From Absidia repens (taxonomy: Eukaryota; Mucoromycota; Mucoromycetes; Mucorales; Cunninghamellaceae): 64,000 nt of DNA. Made by a program: the position numbers and the translations under genes. The notes beneath the pieces are model-generated. The model was not told the origin of the DNA. It saw only the letters and a list, made by a program, of their open reading frames with translations, and searched no databases. Below are positions 11,750 through 23,327 of the stretch, one piece after another (within the stretch, counting starts at the first letter, position 1; each line of letters starts with the position of its first letter). Location of the stretch: assembly GCA_002105175.1 (NCBI GenBank), contig MCGE01000004.1, positions 992,001-1,056,000 on the forward strand, read 5' to 3'.

Positions 11750-12900
11750 TGCTAGCTGGTGATAGTCGTAATTGATACGGGCGTTGATTATGGGATGTTA
11801 TATCAAAACTGTATGCCGTTGAATGTAAGACAAAGTATAAATTAAAGGTGACTCATGAATGAAAGTAGAACGTACCTAATCGTACAACCTTCTTTCTTTT
11901 TATAGATGACGGTGGTGTTACTGTGCCTGACTTTGCTGTTTGACTCACAGGCGCTTTTTAATCAACAAGATCCTGCACTTTTTCGCAAGTAAGACACAGT
12001 ACGATACGAACAGAAAACGACGACTGTGTTGAAAGTGGAGTTTACTGACTGTGTATCCTTCTTTCTTTTTCTAGATTGACGGCGGTGTTACTGTGTCTGA
12101 CTTCTTTGCTACTTGGCTCCCTCCCCCGGTGTTATTTTTATTGAACAAGATCCTACACCTTTTGGACTGTAAGACAGAGCATGAATGAAAAGGCGACTAT
12201 GTTGAAAGTGGAGCTTACTAATAATCTTTCTCTCTCTCTTTTTGAATTCGGCAAGTCTTGTGTGGCCTCGTTTTGACATTGGATCTGACAACGATGGTGG
12301 TGTTTTTGTTTTTATCTTGATCATCTTGATCATCTCACTGGCCAGAGTTTTTGTGGTGATGTGTGCTAAATGTTGTCCAAACGTCTTATGTTCCTTTGCA
12401 GGCTCAAGTAGCTGGGGTTTGTGGCGGGATTTAAGGTCGTTGAATGCTTACTGGACTCTGTACTGCGGGATGGTTGTGATGGATTTATTTCTTTTGCTGA
12501 TTATTGTGTGATGGTGACGCACAATACAAGGTAAACATGAACAAAAACATATTGTCTCTATTTCCAAACTTTACTCCTCACACATGCTGTCTCTTTTATG
12601 TAAAACTCGCCTATTACTGGATATATTGTGGTGGTGGAGCAAGGCGACTACGACGAACAAGAACAACTCATTCGGTGCAACGGTACTAAATTCCTTCCAT
12701 GCAATGTAATCACAAAACCATCTGTGCTTGAATTCTTGTTACTCACATTTTTATTTTATTTTTCTTTTAGATTGCCATCATTATTCATATTTGACTTGCT
12801 ACTTGGCTTCCGTGTCTATTTTATGAGAACACGATGCTGCTGAATGTAAGGAACATCGCGAATAGAAGGTTACTATTTTGAAAATGAGCGTACTGAATGA
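11750..12900 (+). repeat. Tandemly duplicated exon/intron-like units
   Basis: Three exon-like segments (11906-11988, 12075-12168 and 12771-12845) each follow a pyrimidine-rich tract ending in TAG and each end at GTAAG. The donor-side stretches are alike (GTAAGACACAG, GTAAGACAGAG, GTAAGGAACAT, and GTAAGACAAAG at about 11830) and continue into a shared core reading GTTGAAAGTGGAG or close to it. The exon-like parts share GGTGTTACTGTG, AACAAGATCCT and GACTTGCTACTTGGC words. The exon lengths (83, 94 and 75) do not keep one reading frame. This is a decaying array produced by duplication of an exon-plus-intron unit. Whether it is transcribed cannot be seen. Confidence 0.6.
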
Positions 12901-13186
12901 ATTTTACCTCTATCTTTTGAACTAGGGCTTTGTCCTTACAGGGATTTGTATAATGGTAGACTGCTCACTTAGGTCTTTCTTTGCTATAAATTTCTTTCTT
13001 TGGCTGGTCTGATACGCTTCACATTGATTGAACTCGCTCGGATGTATTGCTCTTGACGGCACACCCATGGCAAGATGCTATACCAGATCCTCAAAAGGCA
13101 ATTTTAACCCACCAATATTGGGATACCGCAAACTCATTTTTTTTTTAGCATATGGACTTCATTTGGCACCTTCATTGAACTGATAG

Positions 13187-13345
13187 TGGTCTTAGATTAG
13201 TGTTAGAAATTGAATTAGGGGTATTTTGAAAAATGCAATGTAAACATCATGGGGCTACCCTTTCATTTTAAATCTGTGATTTGGACCACCATTAGATTAG
13301 ATTAGTCTTCTCTTAGATTAGTGTCCTCGAACCGTCATCAGGTTA
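13187..13345 (+). repeat. Dispersed repeat DR1, copy 1 (partial)
   Basis: Contains the DR1 core CATGGGG..ACCCTTTCATTTT flanked by TCTTAGATTAGTGTTAG on the left and GGACCACCATTAG on the right. It has the same orientation as the 44.5-kb copy and is opposite to the 21.8, 22.7 and 60.5-kb copies. Confidence 0.7.
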
Positions 13346-13636
13346 GAGCAGTGTCAGTTGCCGTAGTTTACATTTACAACTAAATAAAAATCTTGTCTCT
13401 TTATCATTCGCCTCTGTACCATACGATTACATTGTTTGTATTGTTCAATGGTTATATGTATGAGTAGAAAAAAAAAACTATCATACAATACATCAAGATA
13501 ACGCCCGCCCCCACACACTCTACAGGCGCCGCTGTCATAGTTTAAATGTACTTCTGAATATTTTATTTTTCTTTTTGCCTTCACATAGTTTATTTTATCA
13601 TGGAGAATGGGTTTACTCATACTGTTCACTGCTTGT

Positions 13637-13642
<6 letters not shown>

Positions 13643-13699
<57 letters not shown>
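13643..13699. repeat. 57-base A tract
   Basis: Uninterrupted run of A, the longest homopolymer of the window. It lies 195 bases beyond the STE3-like gene stop, in the intergenic region. Such a length is at the limit of reliable sequencing. Confidence 0.9.
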
Positions 13700-13701
<2 letters not shown>

Positions 13702-13894
13702 CTCGTGTGCGTGCAACAAATAATAAAATAAAAATGAGTTCCGTCATTTATCGTAATCAAAGTATTGGCAAAAAAAATTTACTTTTTATTTGAAAAAGTT
13801 GATATGATGTAAAAACATATGAATGCATGTGTAATAAGAGAATAAGAATGAGTGTAAACATAGTACAAAAAATAGGGGTGGGGACTACTAATAA

Positions 13895-15533
13895 CTAGTA
13901 ACTACGGTGATTGATCAATGTAACTGAGGATCCAGTTGCACTAGTAGAGCCAGGGTCGATGGTTGAATAAGCGGAATCGTTTGTGAAGGAAGTGCGACGA
14001 TCAGAAAAATATGGAATCGAAGAGAATGCCCGTCTGTCTATAGAGCGAATACCGGAGTTGCGATCGTCGTAGTGTAACGATGTATCTTTCTGTGAAAATG
14101 CCGAATGTGGTATTGTTAATGGTATGATGGTTGTACCATGGGAGTACAGTGTGGTTGTTGTTTCGGAGCAATTTCGTTGCTGTGGAGATGTATATCCTTG
14201 TGCTGTTGCTTCTTCTTGTGGTTGCTGATTCCCGTGGTCACGTCCTTGATCATTCATTGTTCGTTGTTTCCCACACCAGGCATTTTTCCACCAGTACCAT
14301 ACTGCCTTATATATATTATAAGCTTGTTGTGTCGTTCCAAAGAAGAGGGCCCAGAATAATGATAAGAGAGGATAAACAAATACCGGTATTACTTCAAGGG
14401 TTTTGTCTTCTTTCAGAATCAATCCATTTCTACTGAGTTGCATTCCTTCTTCCGATATGGGGATTCGATGATGCTTTATCACAGACATAAAAGTGGGGAC
14501 AATAAATGGCAGGTGAACAACATAGAGAAGATTGTAGAGGCAACAAAAGATAAATACACGATAAAAAGGTAGTCGATCTGATCCCTGATCACTGGATCTT
14601 CCATTGAAGTAAAATCGCAGTTTTTTGATCTTGATTGCAATCAGTACTATAATTGTATAAAACAAAAGTCATTGTAATTAATATACTAAACGTATTAATA
14701 AAGGTTTACATTTTTTTTTTTTTTTTTTTTTTTGTTTCCTTGCCTGTATAAAAGAGTCCACCGCACATAAGTAAAAGAGGGCATAAATAATAAACAATTG
14801 CCGCTTTGAGTCCATATGTTTTCCTGGGTAGACATCCCAATGACGGTGAATAATAAATATAATGCATAAAGTCGTCAGAGTATTTGGATCGGGGATACTG
14901 AAGGTTAATGGATAGCGAGAGAAGCATATAAACAATAGGCAAGACCAGAATAAATATAATATCCCATAGAAGCAAATGCTGATCCTGATACCATAATGAT
15001 ATTTTGTTCTTGGTATATAATAGTTTGATTTTCCAAAGTTGTTTTTTGTTGGTGCGGGTGCTGTAAATGTCATTATCGTCTGAAGAAGGTGATATTATTA
15101 ATCGGAAACGACGGATTGCGACAGTAAAAATGTTTGTAGCATGCTGATCAGAATCTACAGAGAGCAATGTGTGTCGCTGTGGCGGCTGGGGCTGCTGTGC
15201 TGATGCTGTTTTTTGGAGGAGGATGAATAACCGATTTAAAAGGCGAAGGTAGCAACCAGTACAGGCAATCTTTATAATGGATATGCTCAAATCGTAAGTC
15301 CAACAAAACCAATAGACAGGTGACAATTGCATAATGGTAAAGATTGGAATAGTACAATTGATGAATGCGTTTATCGTGATCAGTACCCCGTATAACGCAA
15401 AGAGCAGTGTCATAACTGTTGCAGACCAGTTTCTGAGGCGAATATGAATAATAAAAGGGACGATGTTGATGATAATAGACAAAATAATGATTGGAATCAA
15501 GATATTCCATAGCATTCTCAGCTTCAATATCAT
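13895..15533 (-). CDS. STE3: STE3-class pheromone-type G-protein-coupled receptor
   Basis: Seven-transmembrane protein of about 513 residues from two exons, 15533-14744 and 14646-13895. The intron has a GC donor (ACAG|GCAAGG) and carries a 23-base T tract on the plus strand. TM1 begins at MLWNILIPIIILS. The segment YWFCWTYDLSISIIKIACT followed by LRLLNRLF matches the conserved TM3 region of STE3 receptors (W-C-D..., then R-R-L). DIIFILVLPIVYMLL and the later GCLP match the TM4/TM5 region with its invariant LP and GC. A long hydrophilic tail of about 130 residues, rich in Ser and Thr, follows TM7. I chose the start at 15533, just before TM1. The frame is open up to 15773, but the extra residues are AT-rich filler with several hydrophobic runs. 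Lies 275 bases downstream of LYS2 on the same strand. The ligand is unknown. Confidence 0.75.
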
Positions 15534-15808
15534 AAAATATGCAAAAGCAAATATAAATATATAAAGAGGAAAAGAAAGAGAAAAAAGATAATGAAAAATG
15601 GGAAAAAAGAGAAAATGGATTGAATTTTTAATCATGCAATATGTCAAAACAATGAAATATTTTATTTTCAAAGTCAGCATGACTGACAAAATCATCAATA
15701 ATATACACAAAAAAAGGGGGTGGAGGTAATATAAAATATAAAGGCAAACAAAAAAAAAATTATAGCTATACATAAAAGTAAGGTAGAGATGGGAAAAATA
15801 GTTCTATT

Positions 15809-18800
15809 CTAATTGTTGGCGCCACTTCGTTTCAATAAAGTCACTTGTGAAGCATCTAAAGTAGGAAGATTCTTGACGGCCGGTAAAGTAGGCTCGGGCA
15901 TAAATCCAGCAATGATTAGATATGCATAATACAACCCCATCAAATCATCACCCATCAAAGGACACACCACCTTGTCATTAGCCAAAATAGTCTTGGTGTG
16001 AGTATCGTCCAATAAAGCACCCTTGGTCGAGGTAGGAAGATCATCCAAAACGAAATGAAGCAGTGGGAACAATGAGTGATCTTGAGCCTGTAACGTATAA
16101 TCCATTAACCTGTTTCGCCAGTCGATGTATTCGGTTTGCTTTACGTCGTAGCCAAATGTCGATAAGGTACCAAATAGGTCATTGTAGGTGAAGGTTGCAG
16201 GATGCGTGACTTGGAAGACACCCAGCTTCGTTGATTGCTCATCATAAAAGGCCACTGCGGACACTACAGATGCAACGTAATCTACCGAGCACAGGTTGAC
16301 AATATTTGAAATGGAAGGTATAAAGCCTAATTCAACACACCCCTTGAGAAGACGCCAAATAAAGTCATCCGTATTGGTCACACCAGACTGTGATTCACCC
16401 AAAATATAACCAGGTCGCACAATTGTTGCTGCCATGCCACGCTTTCTTGCTTCCATGATCAATTTTTCAGCCACCCATTTGCTTTGTCCATAGCCAGCAT
16501 CCAGTCCAACGCGAGCACCTTCAAGATCATCGGTTTCAGGTAAACGCTTATCGGCAAATCCAACATAGTGGTCGGTATCCAAGACGGAAGTTGATGAGAC
16601 AAAATGGAAAGACTTGGGCTTGATAGAGGACGCCAGTCGCATAGCCCATAAAGTACCAACCACATTGGGAGCACGCAATTGTTGGTAAGGATAAACCCAA
16701 TGTACCAGGGCGCCATTGTGAACCACTACATCCGTTTCAGCACACAAACGATCCCAGTCCGCTTGAGTCATACCTAACCGATCACTTGCAAGATCACCAC
16801 ACACTGCTTCCACGCGGTTGTCCGTAAGCCAGCTATCGCTCCATACACCATGAGACATGGCAGCCTTCTTGACACGATCAAATGCACCAGCACTGTCCTT
16901 GGCGCGCACCACGCAAACGACCCGAGTGTTGTTGTAATCCAATAACTTGCCCAAGATAAAAGCACCCAAAAATCCAGTCGCACCTGTCAGGACAATATTT
17001 CTTCGCTCAGTACCACGATGAGGAAGAGGTTGATACGTATCTTCCAAGAATTCCGCGGCTAACACATCCACATCTGCTGCGTAGTCCACCACTTCCTTGG
17101 CCTGTTGTTTGTCTTCTTCTTTTTGATCCACTTCTTCAGCCAAGAGCACTTCCTTTGCTTGTAATTTGTTGACTTGTCGCGCCAGACCACGGATCGTAGG
17201 TTCAGCAAAGACCAATCCAAGAGGAGCATCCACCTGACATTTTTGTCTAATTTCGAATATCAATCTTGTTGCAATCAAGGAGTGACCACCAATGTCAAAG
17301 AAATTTTCATCCAAGCCGATGACAGGTTCAGGGGAGGGTAAGAGTCGTTGCCAGATAGAATGTATCAAGTTTTCGACAGATGACATTTCGGGTAAGGCGT
17401 TGGCGGCAGTTGTTGGCACTTCTTTTTCGTTCTTGTTGAATTGCGCAGTATCAGGGAAGGGGAGGGCATTCTTATCAATCTTTCCATTGGGGGTCAAAGG
17501 CATACGCACAAGAGGGACAAATACTGTAGGGATAGCGTAAGATGGTAATTTTTTCTTGAGGTAATCACGTACATCCTTAATCAATCGTCTGTAGCGATGG
17601 CGAGAGCGAACATCACCCGAGGAGCCACCGTCATCCGAGTTGGGGGCATCATCTTGACTAGCAAAGGCGTTGTCCATATTTTGCACAGGCACAAAGTAGG
17701 CCACCAAGGTTTGTTCTTCATTCTTGTCACGACGCACCAATGTCACGTTTTCTCGGATCATACCATGTTGGGAGAGATGAGTATCGATTTCACCAAGTTC
17801 AATGCGGAACCCACGGATTTTGACTTGATCATCAGCTCGTCCAGTACATTCCACAGTGCCATCAGGCCGATACCGTCCTAAATCCCCAGATCGATACATA
17901 CGGTCCCGCTTTCCTTGCCAATGTTGCTTCCATTCATCGCCATCCACTAAAGATTCATCAATCTTGTCTTCGCCGCAAGGATTTTCCACAAACCAATTAG
18001 GAATGAATTTTTCGTTCGTAGCGTCAGGCAACCGAAGATAGCCTTCCGCTAAGCCAGGAGCGCGGACATAGATTTCACCAATTTCACCAACACCACACAT
18101 TTTGGTACGATCATGACGGTTCACCACCAAAAGTTGGACATTCACCATACCAGTACCAGCAGGAATCACCTCTTTTTGAGAACCGAGGAATGCAGGGTGA
18201 GTAGATCGAGCAGGGACCACATAATGCGAAACCGATCGTTGCGTTTCTGTAGTACCATACATGTTGATGACAGCGACATTGGGAGCAAACTTTTGGATAC
18301 GAGCAGCATCACGTTTTGTAAGTATATCACCAACAAAGAAAGCATTTCGTAGGGTAGGGATTTCATTCTGGGCATGAGATGAGAGCAATTGTCCCATGGC
18401 AGGTGTCAGATGAGTAATGGTCACTTGAGTGCGGTTCATCCATTCAGCAAGTTGTCCAGGGATACCAATATCTTCGGATGTGGGGATGTAAAGCTCGGCA
18501 CCAAAGAATAATGGCGTGAATATATCACGTTGGATAGGATCATGAGCAATACCGGACAGCATAGTGAATCGGTCGTTTTCAGAGATACCAAAAGTTTCGC
18601 CCATCCAGGGATAGAAATGAGTCAAAGAGAAATGACGACCTCGGACACCTATAATAATAAATTGATCGTTAGGACTTGAGCACTCTTTGTTATGCTTTTC
18701 CTACACACACATATATATATATATATATAACTTACCTTTGGGAATACCAGTACTTCCGCTTGTAAAACTAAGAGTACCAATGCTGTCAGGTCCGATGACG

Positions 18801-20333
18801 ACGCCAGTATTTGTAGAAGCCTTTTCCCGAACACTGTCCAAACAATCACCCACTGTTTCAGGTAAAACACCACCTGAAAGCTGTCCATTGGCACCGATTC
18901 TGAGTCCAGGAATTTCGCAAATGATATCTTGTTCCTTCTTGATATAATCACGCACCGAGGAAGCGATTTCACAGGCCTTTGAAATCACAATCAAACCGCG
19001 AGGTTTGGCTACAGATAAATAGATCTCTTGACGAGCAGGAGGATAAGCGGGATCTAGATTGACAAAAATAGAAAGATTTTTTTTTAGATTCATGAATGCG
19101 ATATTTCATTTCCCAAGCATCATCCCCTTCCCCTCCGCTTTTTCATAATTTCATTCCTACTTACCAATTACACTGAAGGTAGCACCAGCCTTAAGAACAC
19201 CCATAATAGCCACAACAAGATCAACACCGCGGTAAGCATAGATCATCACCACATCTTCACGGCGGATGCCCTGTTGAATCAAATAATGAGCAACAAGATT
19301 GGAGGCATAATGCATATGCTGATAAGTGAGTGTTGTTGTTGTGCCAGATTCTGAGGATTCAATCACACAAGGACGGTCAGGATGAGAAGCAGCATTTGCA
19401 GCAAATATGTCAGTAATGGCACCACGCCATAGAGACCAATGAAGATCGGTGGTTGGGTCAGGTAAAGGAGAATCAGCACTTGTGTCGGTCAACGGGATCT
19501 TGCCTACAGCCTTGGTCGAGGCACTGCCACCAGCAGCAGCTTCAAGTAGGATTGTATTGATTTGAGATAACAGGTATTCAATACGGCGAGGAGAGAATAA
19601 AATTTGATTGTAGACAATACGGATGGTAATGGGTCGCAAAAAGGATGTACGCAAAGAGCTCGAGGATTCGGAGGTGATAAAGATGGTAAGATCAGCAGTG
19701 CTGGATGTGAAAGCTAGCTGTGTTTGAGATGGTGTATCAGTTTCGTTGTAAAAACAGACACGAAATAAAGGCCTTCGGCTGTCGGGTTCAGTTCCTTCAT
19801 GCATCAGGTTCACCAATTTTTCAAAGGGTACTTCGTTATCCAAGGATTCCTGTTCAACCTAAAGTATCATACCATGAGTAAAATCATTTGAATCTCCACA
19901 TCATTTCCTATTCTAGACCAATCCGTCCACCGTTCATATTAAACGCTATCGTTCATCATCTTACCTTTTGTACCATTTCCACTATGCTTTGAAAAGTACT
20001 TGTAGGATCCACTGAAAGACGTAATACAAGAGGGTTACCAGAGGAAGAGGAGGATCCAACGGCGAATTCTTCATCACCAGTATAGCGTTGTAAAAGTACT
20101 GCAAAAGCAGCCAACAAAATAGAGAAAGGAGTGGCCTTGACTTGCTGATTCATTGCGAGTTGCAAGATACCTAGGAGGGTTTGTTCTGGAAGTTCAAAGG
20201 TTTGAACATCATCCACAGATCGTGAAGGTAAAGGACGAGGGTAATCAGTAGGTACTTGTAAATCGGCCAAGCTTCCCAAGCGTGATTTCCAACCATTCAG
20301 CACATCGGATTCCGTACGAGTAGCATGAACCAT
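15809..20333 (-). CDS. LYS2: L-2-aminoadipate reductase, large subunit
   Basis: Reduces alpha-aminoadipate to the semialdehyde using ATP and NADPH, the key step of fungal lysine synthesis. Exons 20333-19965, 19858-19165, 19053-18736 and 18648-15809 give 1406 residues, normal for Lys2. Domains in order: an N-terminal condensation-like region (LGSLADLQVPTDYPRP), an adenylation domain with SFTSGSTGIPKG (about residue 455) and YRSGDLGRY, a peptidyl-carrier domain with DIGGHSLIATR (phosphopantetheine Ser about 917), and a C-terminal NADPH reductase domain starting with LTGATGFLG (about residue 1015) with a Y-x-x-x-K pair in GYGQSKWVAEK. The protein needs a phosphopantetheinyl transferase (Lys5), which is not in this window. 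A Gcn4-type TGACTC element lies 228 bases upstream. This is primary metabolism, not a peptide-synthetase cluster. Confidence 0.98.
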
Positions 20334-20560
20334 TGTGTATTATAATGTGTATAAATAAGAATAAAAGGACGGAAGTAAAATAAAAATAATATATACAAAT
20401 GGAGTGAAAAATGGAGTGAGGAAGGAAAAGAGAAAAAAAAAAAAAATCTGGCCACCGCATTTTTTTAAACCGATGTACAATCTGAGCGGCATTTCCAAAT
20501 TGGGAAAGCATGAAAGATGGATTTCCGTCAGAAGTGAATGGAATAGATCAACCGTCACAC

Positions 20561-20566
20561 TGACTC
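20561..20566. promoter_or_regulatory. Candidate Gcn4/Cpc1 element upstream of LYS2
   Basis: TGACTC, the core site of the general amino-acid-control bZIP factor, 228 bases upstream of the LYS2 ATG. LYS2 is a classical Gcn4 target in yeast. A six-base match can occur by chance, so this is suggestive only. Confidence 0.35.
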
Positions 20567-21259
20567 TTTGCAGTTGGGTCATCTTTTCTCCTTTACTGGT
20601 AATCATCAAAATAAACTACATTAACATAAAAAACGAAGAAAGTCGCTTTAAATTTGATGGGTCAATTATGTATATAAAAAACACATACACATAATCAATC
20701 TCTCCAGCTAGCGTATATCAAAATAGCTTGCTGATCTCCATCATCAGTAAGACAGATTATCAAGCATAATGATCGAATATTTATTTAATCGCCGCTATTT
20801 ATCTCAATTCTAGTGCCTTTTATAGCAGGTCATCTTTCTTGCCGTCAATCCAGCCTAGTTGCATGATCACTGTTATTTAAACGTACCGGAAAATTAATCC
20901 AATATTTATTTATAATATAGCACAGATTTGAAAGGGCTATACTGTACAGTACAGAAACCTATGATATGACGCTTTCTCTACCTCCATGATTCTATGGAGT
21001 TCTACAATGCACATACAATATGATATGACTCATATGTATGATAGTGTTGAGTCTCATTAAATAAATACGATATCGTATGATGCAGCATTACTGTATGCGA
21101 TTACGAGTTCATAAAATAAACCCAATAACTCTTACTATTTTGCACTCCCATTTTCAAGCGGAATTTAAACATTCTCACATTGCTAAAATGCGATATACTG
21201 GGGTCAGGGTATCATAGAAGTAATTGGGGCGTGTTAAAATTAGACACCCATGCCATTTC

Positions 21260-21400
21260 GCCCCTTAGTAGGTGGACCGCTGGGACTTCACAGGATTCAG
21301 GCTGAGCTTATTCTTTTTTTACATGCCACAAGCAAAAATAAGTAATAAACAACGAACCGGATATATACAGTATTCCAGTTTAATGTAGATTACGCTGGTG
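21260..21400 (+). repeat. Dispersed repeat DR2, copy 2
   Basis: Counterpart of 10855-11000 (shared ACATGC word, A-rich middle, CGGATATATACA core and following GTAGATTACG-like end). Diverged but collinear over roughly 100 bases. Confidence 0.55.
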
Positions 21401-21844
21401 GGTGTAGAGTGTTTGATATGCATAGTAACCTTGAGATAGATCCACGTTTTATATAAAATAGCTTAGAGCTGAAAAATAGTAACTGGGAATTTTTGGAGAG
21501 TAACAATGGGTAGTTGGGAAGAAAATTAGGAAAAGCATCGTATAGCGGTATCTACATTCGCAGCACGATCTATGCTCATTATTATGATTGATTTTAGCTT
21601 TTTTTTTCAGGGGGACGGTAGTCATAGTAAATGGGCTAGCAATCAGGTAATTGATAAAACGTTCCAGAATAGCCATAATAACGGCTTTGCTTACTATATA
21701 ATGAGTCAGAGAATATGTCTGATAAAAAGAATACATTTTATTGAAGCATAAATGGTATAAACTAAACTGAGGGCACGGAGTGCATTAGATCAACGGATCT
21801 AAAGAAATAGCATGAGGGTGACTGATGGAAAAACTGAAGAACGG

Positions 21845-22375
21845 TAAGCACTAATATAACAGGGCAGTTGTAAACTTGGGGTTAACGTAGTGTATAAGGC
21901 ATGAGAAATACTAAAGGAACGTCTTTTATTTCTCAAGTGCAACAATGGTCAACACCATTCAAAAGGGGTGATTATAATAAAAAAGTGATCTGTTGCGAAA
22001 GACATGAGAGAGACTAATGGGACATTTTTATTGAAGCAAGTAAAAAGGGATATATTTTATTTAGTTTCAGATACATACTATTGGCAAACTAACACTAAAT
22101 TAAGCTAATGAAGACTCCAAAGCTAAACTAATGGTGCCCTCAGATCCTAGATCCAAAATGAAAGGGTTTCCCCATGCATGTTGTGATACCTGAGCTGAAA
22201 CCCCTTCTAAACTAGTCCCGACGCTAATCTAAGATTAATATAGTCCTATGGAGTTACAATGATGAAGGAAAAAAAGAAGAAAAGGAAAAGCAAGAGAGAC
22301 AAAATTAAAAATTGGGAGGTAAATAAAATTCACGTGGGCGGGTCTTGAATTGATTTTCGACCTCCCTGAACTACT
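21845..22375 (-). repeat. Dispersed repeat DR1, copy 2 (longest)
   Basis: On the minus strand it reads through GACTAGTTTAGAAGGGG, then CATGGGGAAACCCTTTCATT, then GGCACCATTAGTTTAG, matching 44510-44950. The outer part shares GAGAGAGACTAATGGGAC and AAGTAAAAAGGGATATATTT with the 60.5-kb copy. The proximal end carries CACGTGGGCGGG, also seen as CACGTGGACGGG at 60.86 kb and CACGTAGGTGGA at 22.91 kb. Confidence 0.75.
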
Positions 22376-22674
22376 CATTTCCCGGATTTTTTTTTTTTGA
22401 TAACCTTTTGCTAAAAAAATAATAATCCTAAAGTCTCTCTGTATTGCTAAGTTTGGCATGACTTTAACATCAGGATAACAACATTGCCCACAATAACGAT
22501 GCAATTTCGTTTTCCCCTTAATATCGCTCTTGTGGGGCTATTCCTGGAATTTAATCCCTTCACTATACTGTACTGTACTGTAATGGACAATGACTTGTCA
22601 CTCACCACAGGATAGCTTACCCTCTTTAATTGAATTCGTATATCTGATGTTAGTTTTATTTCAAAACAAGACAA

Positions 22675-22935
22675 AATAACCCTAATCTAAACTAATGACC
22701 GTTCCAGGACACTATTCTATGAGGGCAATCTAATGGTGGATACAGATCACAATCCAAAAATGAAATGGTTTCCCCATGATATTTGTATTGTACTTTTCAA
22801 AAATGCCCCTTATTCAAATTCGAATAATAATCCAAGATCAGCATTTTTCTATTTTCATAATGAAGAAGTGGAATAAAAGGGAAGGCACTATATTTAAAAG
22901 TAAAATCACGTAGGTGGAGTTTGAAACGGAGAAGT
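22675..22935 (-). repeat. Dispersed repeat DR1, copy 3
   Basis: Contains AAAATGAAATGGTTTCCCCATG and the preceding TCTAATGGTGG, and then the TCACGTAGGTGGAG end. Same orientation as copy 2, about 300 bases away. More diverged. Confidence 0.65.
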
Positions 22936-22952
22936 CGTCAAACCCCAAACGT

Positions 22953-22984
<32 letters not shown>

Positions 22985-23327
22985 AAAAATATAAAATAGT
23001 CCTGCCACCCAATAAGTCGAAGATTTCCCAAAAGAACGTCTAGGCGCTAATTAAAGGAAACAGAGTACGAATGCTTAAGGGCGAATGTGCATCATTTATA
23101 TACATATCGCATTAGCATAATATACTGTCATAATATTGCATTGATAAATATCATTTTTATTTATTTCAGATTTCATATGTAGGAGAAGCAATGTGGGGAA
23201 ACTATTATTTGGTTGGGAAAGGGGTACATAAAGTATAGAGGGAAATATAAAGTGGGAGTGTATACGCTATAATTGCAACTGAATATTGGTGAAAAAAAAA
23301 AGTAAAAATGAAGATACTAAAGGATAG

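Larger units (their letters stand above)
10346..13894. other. Gene-poor 3.5-kb region with duplicated and dispersed repeats
   Basis: No recognisable protein gene. It contains the TPR gene 3' end (AATAAA at 10490), a T tract near 10600, a copy of dispersed repeat DR2 (about 10855-11000), a TGTAC-rich palindromic stretch at 11151-11166, a block of exon/intron-like tandem units (about 11750-12900), a partial copy of dispersed repeat DR1 (13187-13345) and a 57-base A tract (13643-13699). Short open frames of 60-140 codons here look like chance frames in AT-rich DNA. Confidence 0.6.
20334..23327. other. Repeat-rich 3-kb spacer between LYS2 and RAD16
   Basis: No gene recognised. It holds the LYS2 promoter (from 20334), a palindromic TACTGTACAGTACAG at 20940-20954, DR2 copy 2 (21260-21400), DR1 copies 2 and 3 (about 21845-22375 and 22675-22935, same orientation), TACTGTACTGTACTGTA at 22566 and an A tract of 27 bases at 22953-22979. 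Open frames at 21449-21736 and 22235-22674 overlap repeats and look like chance frames. Confidence 0.6.

Noticed and set aside
10346..13894. tRNA, 5S rRNA or other structured RNA genes in the long spacers.
   Set aside because: I looked for the T-loop GGTTCGAATCC-type word and an A-box partner in the larger spacers and found none. A covariance-model scan would be needed to exclude divergent ones.
15534..15773. Extension of the STE3-like protein by an upstream open frame to a Met at 15773.
   Set aside because: The added 80 residues are AT-biased hydrophobic filler, and STE3 receptors normally begin TM1 within a few residues of the start.
15809..20333. LYS2 as part of a peptide-synthetase natural-product cluster.
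   Set aside because: Domain order, length and N-terminus are those of aminoadipate reductase, and no tailoring or transport genes lie nearby.
21449..22674. Several 65-95-codon open frames in the LYS2-RAD16 spacer.
   Set aside because: They lie within or beside dispersed repeats and encode low-complexity peptides.
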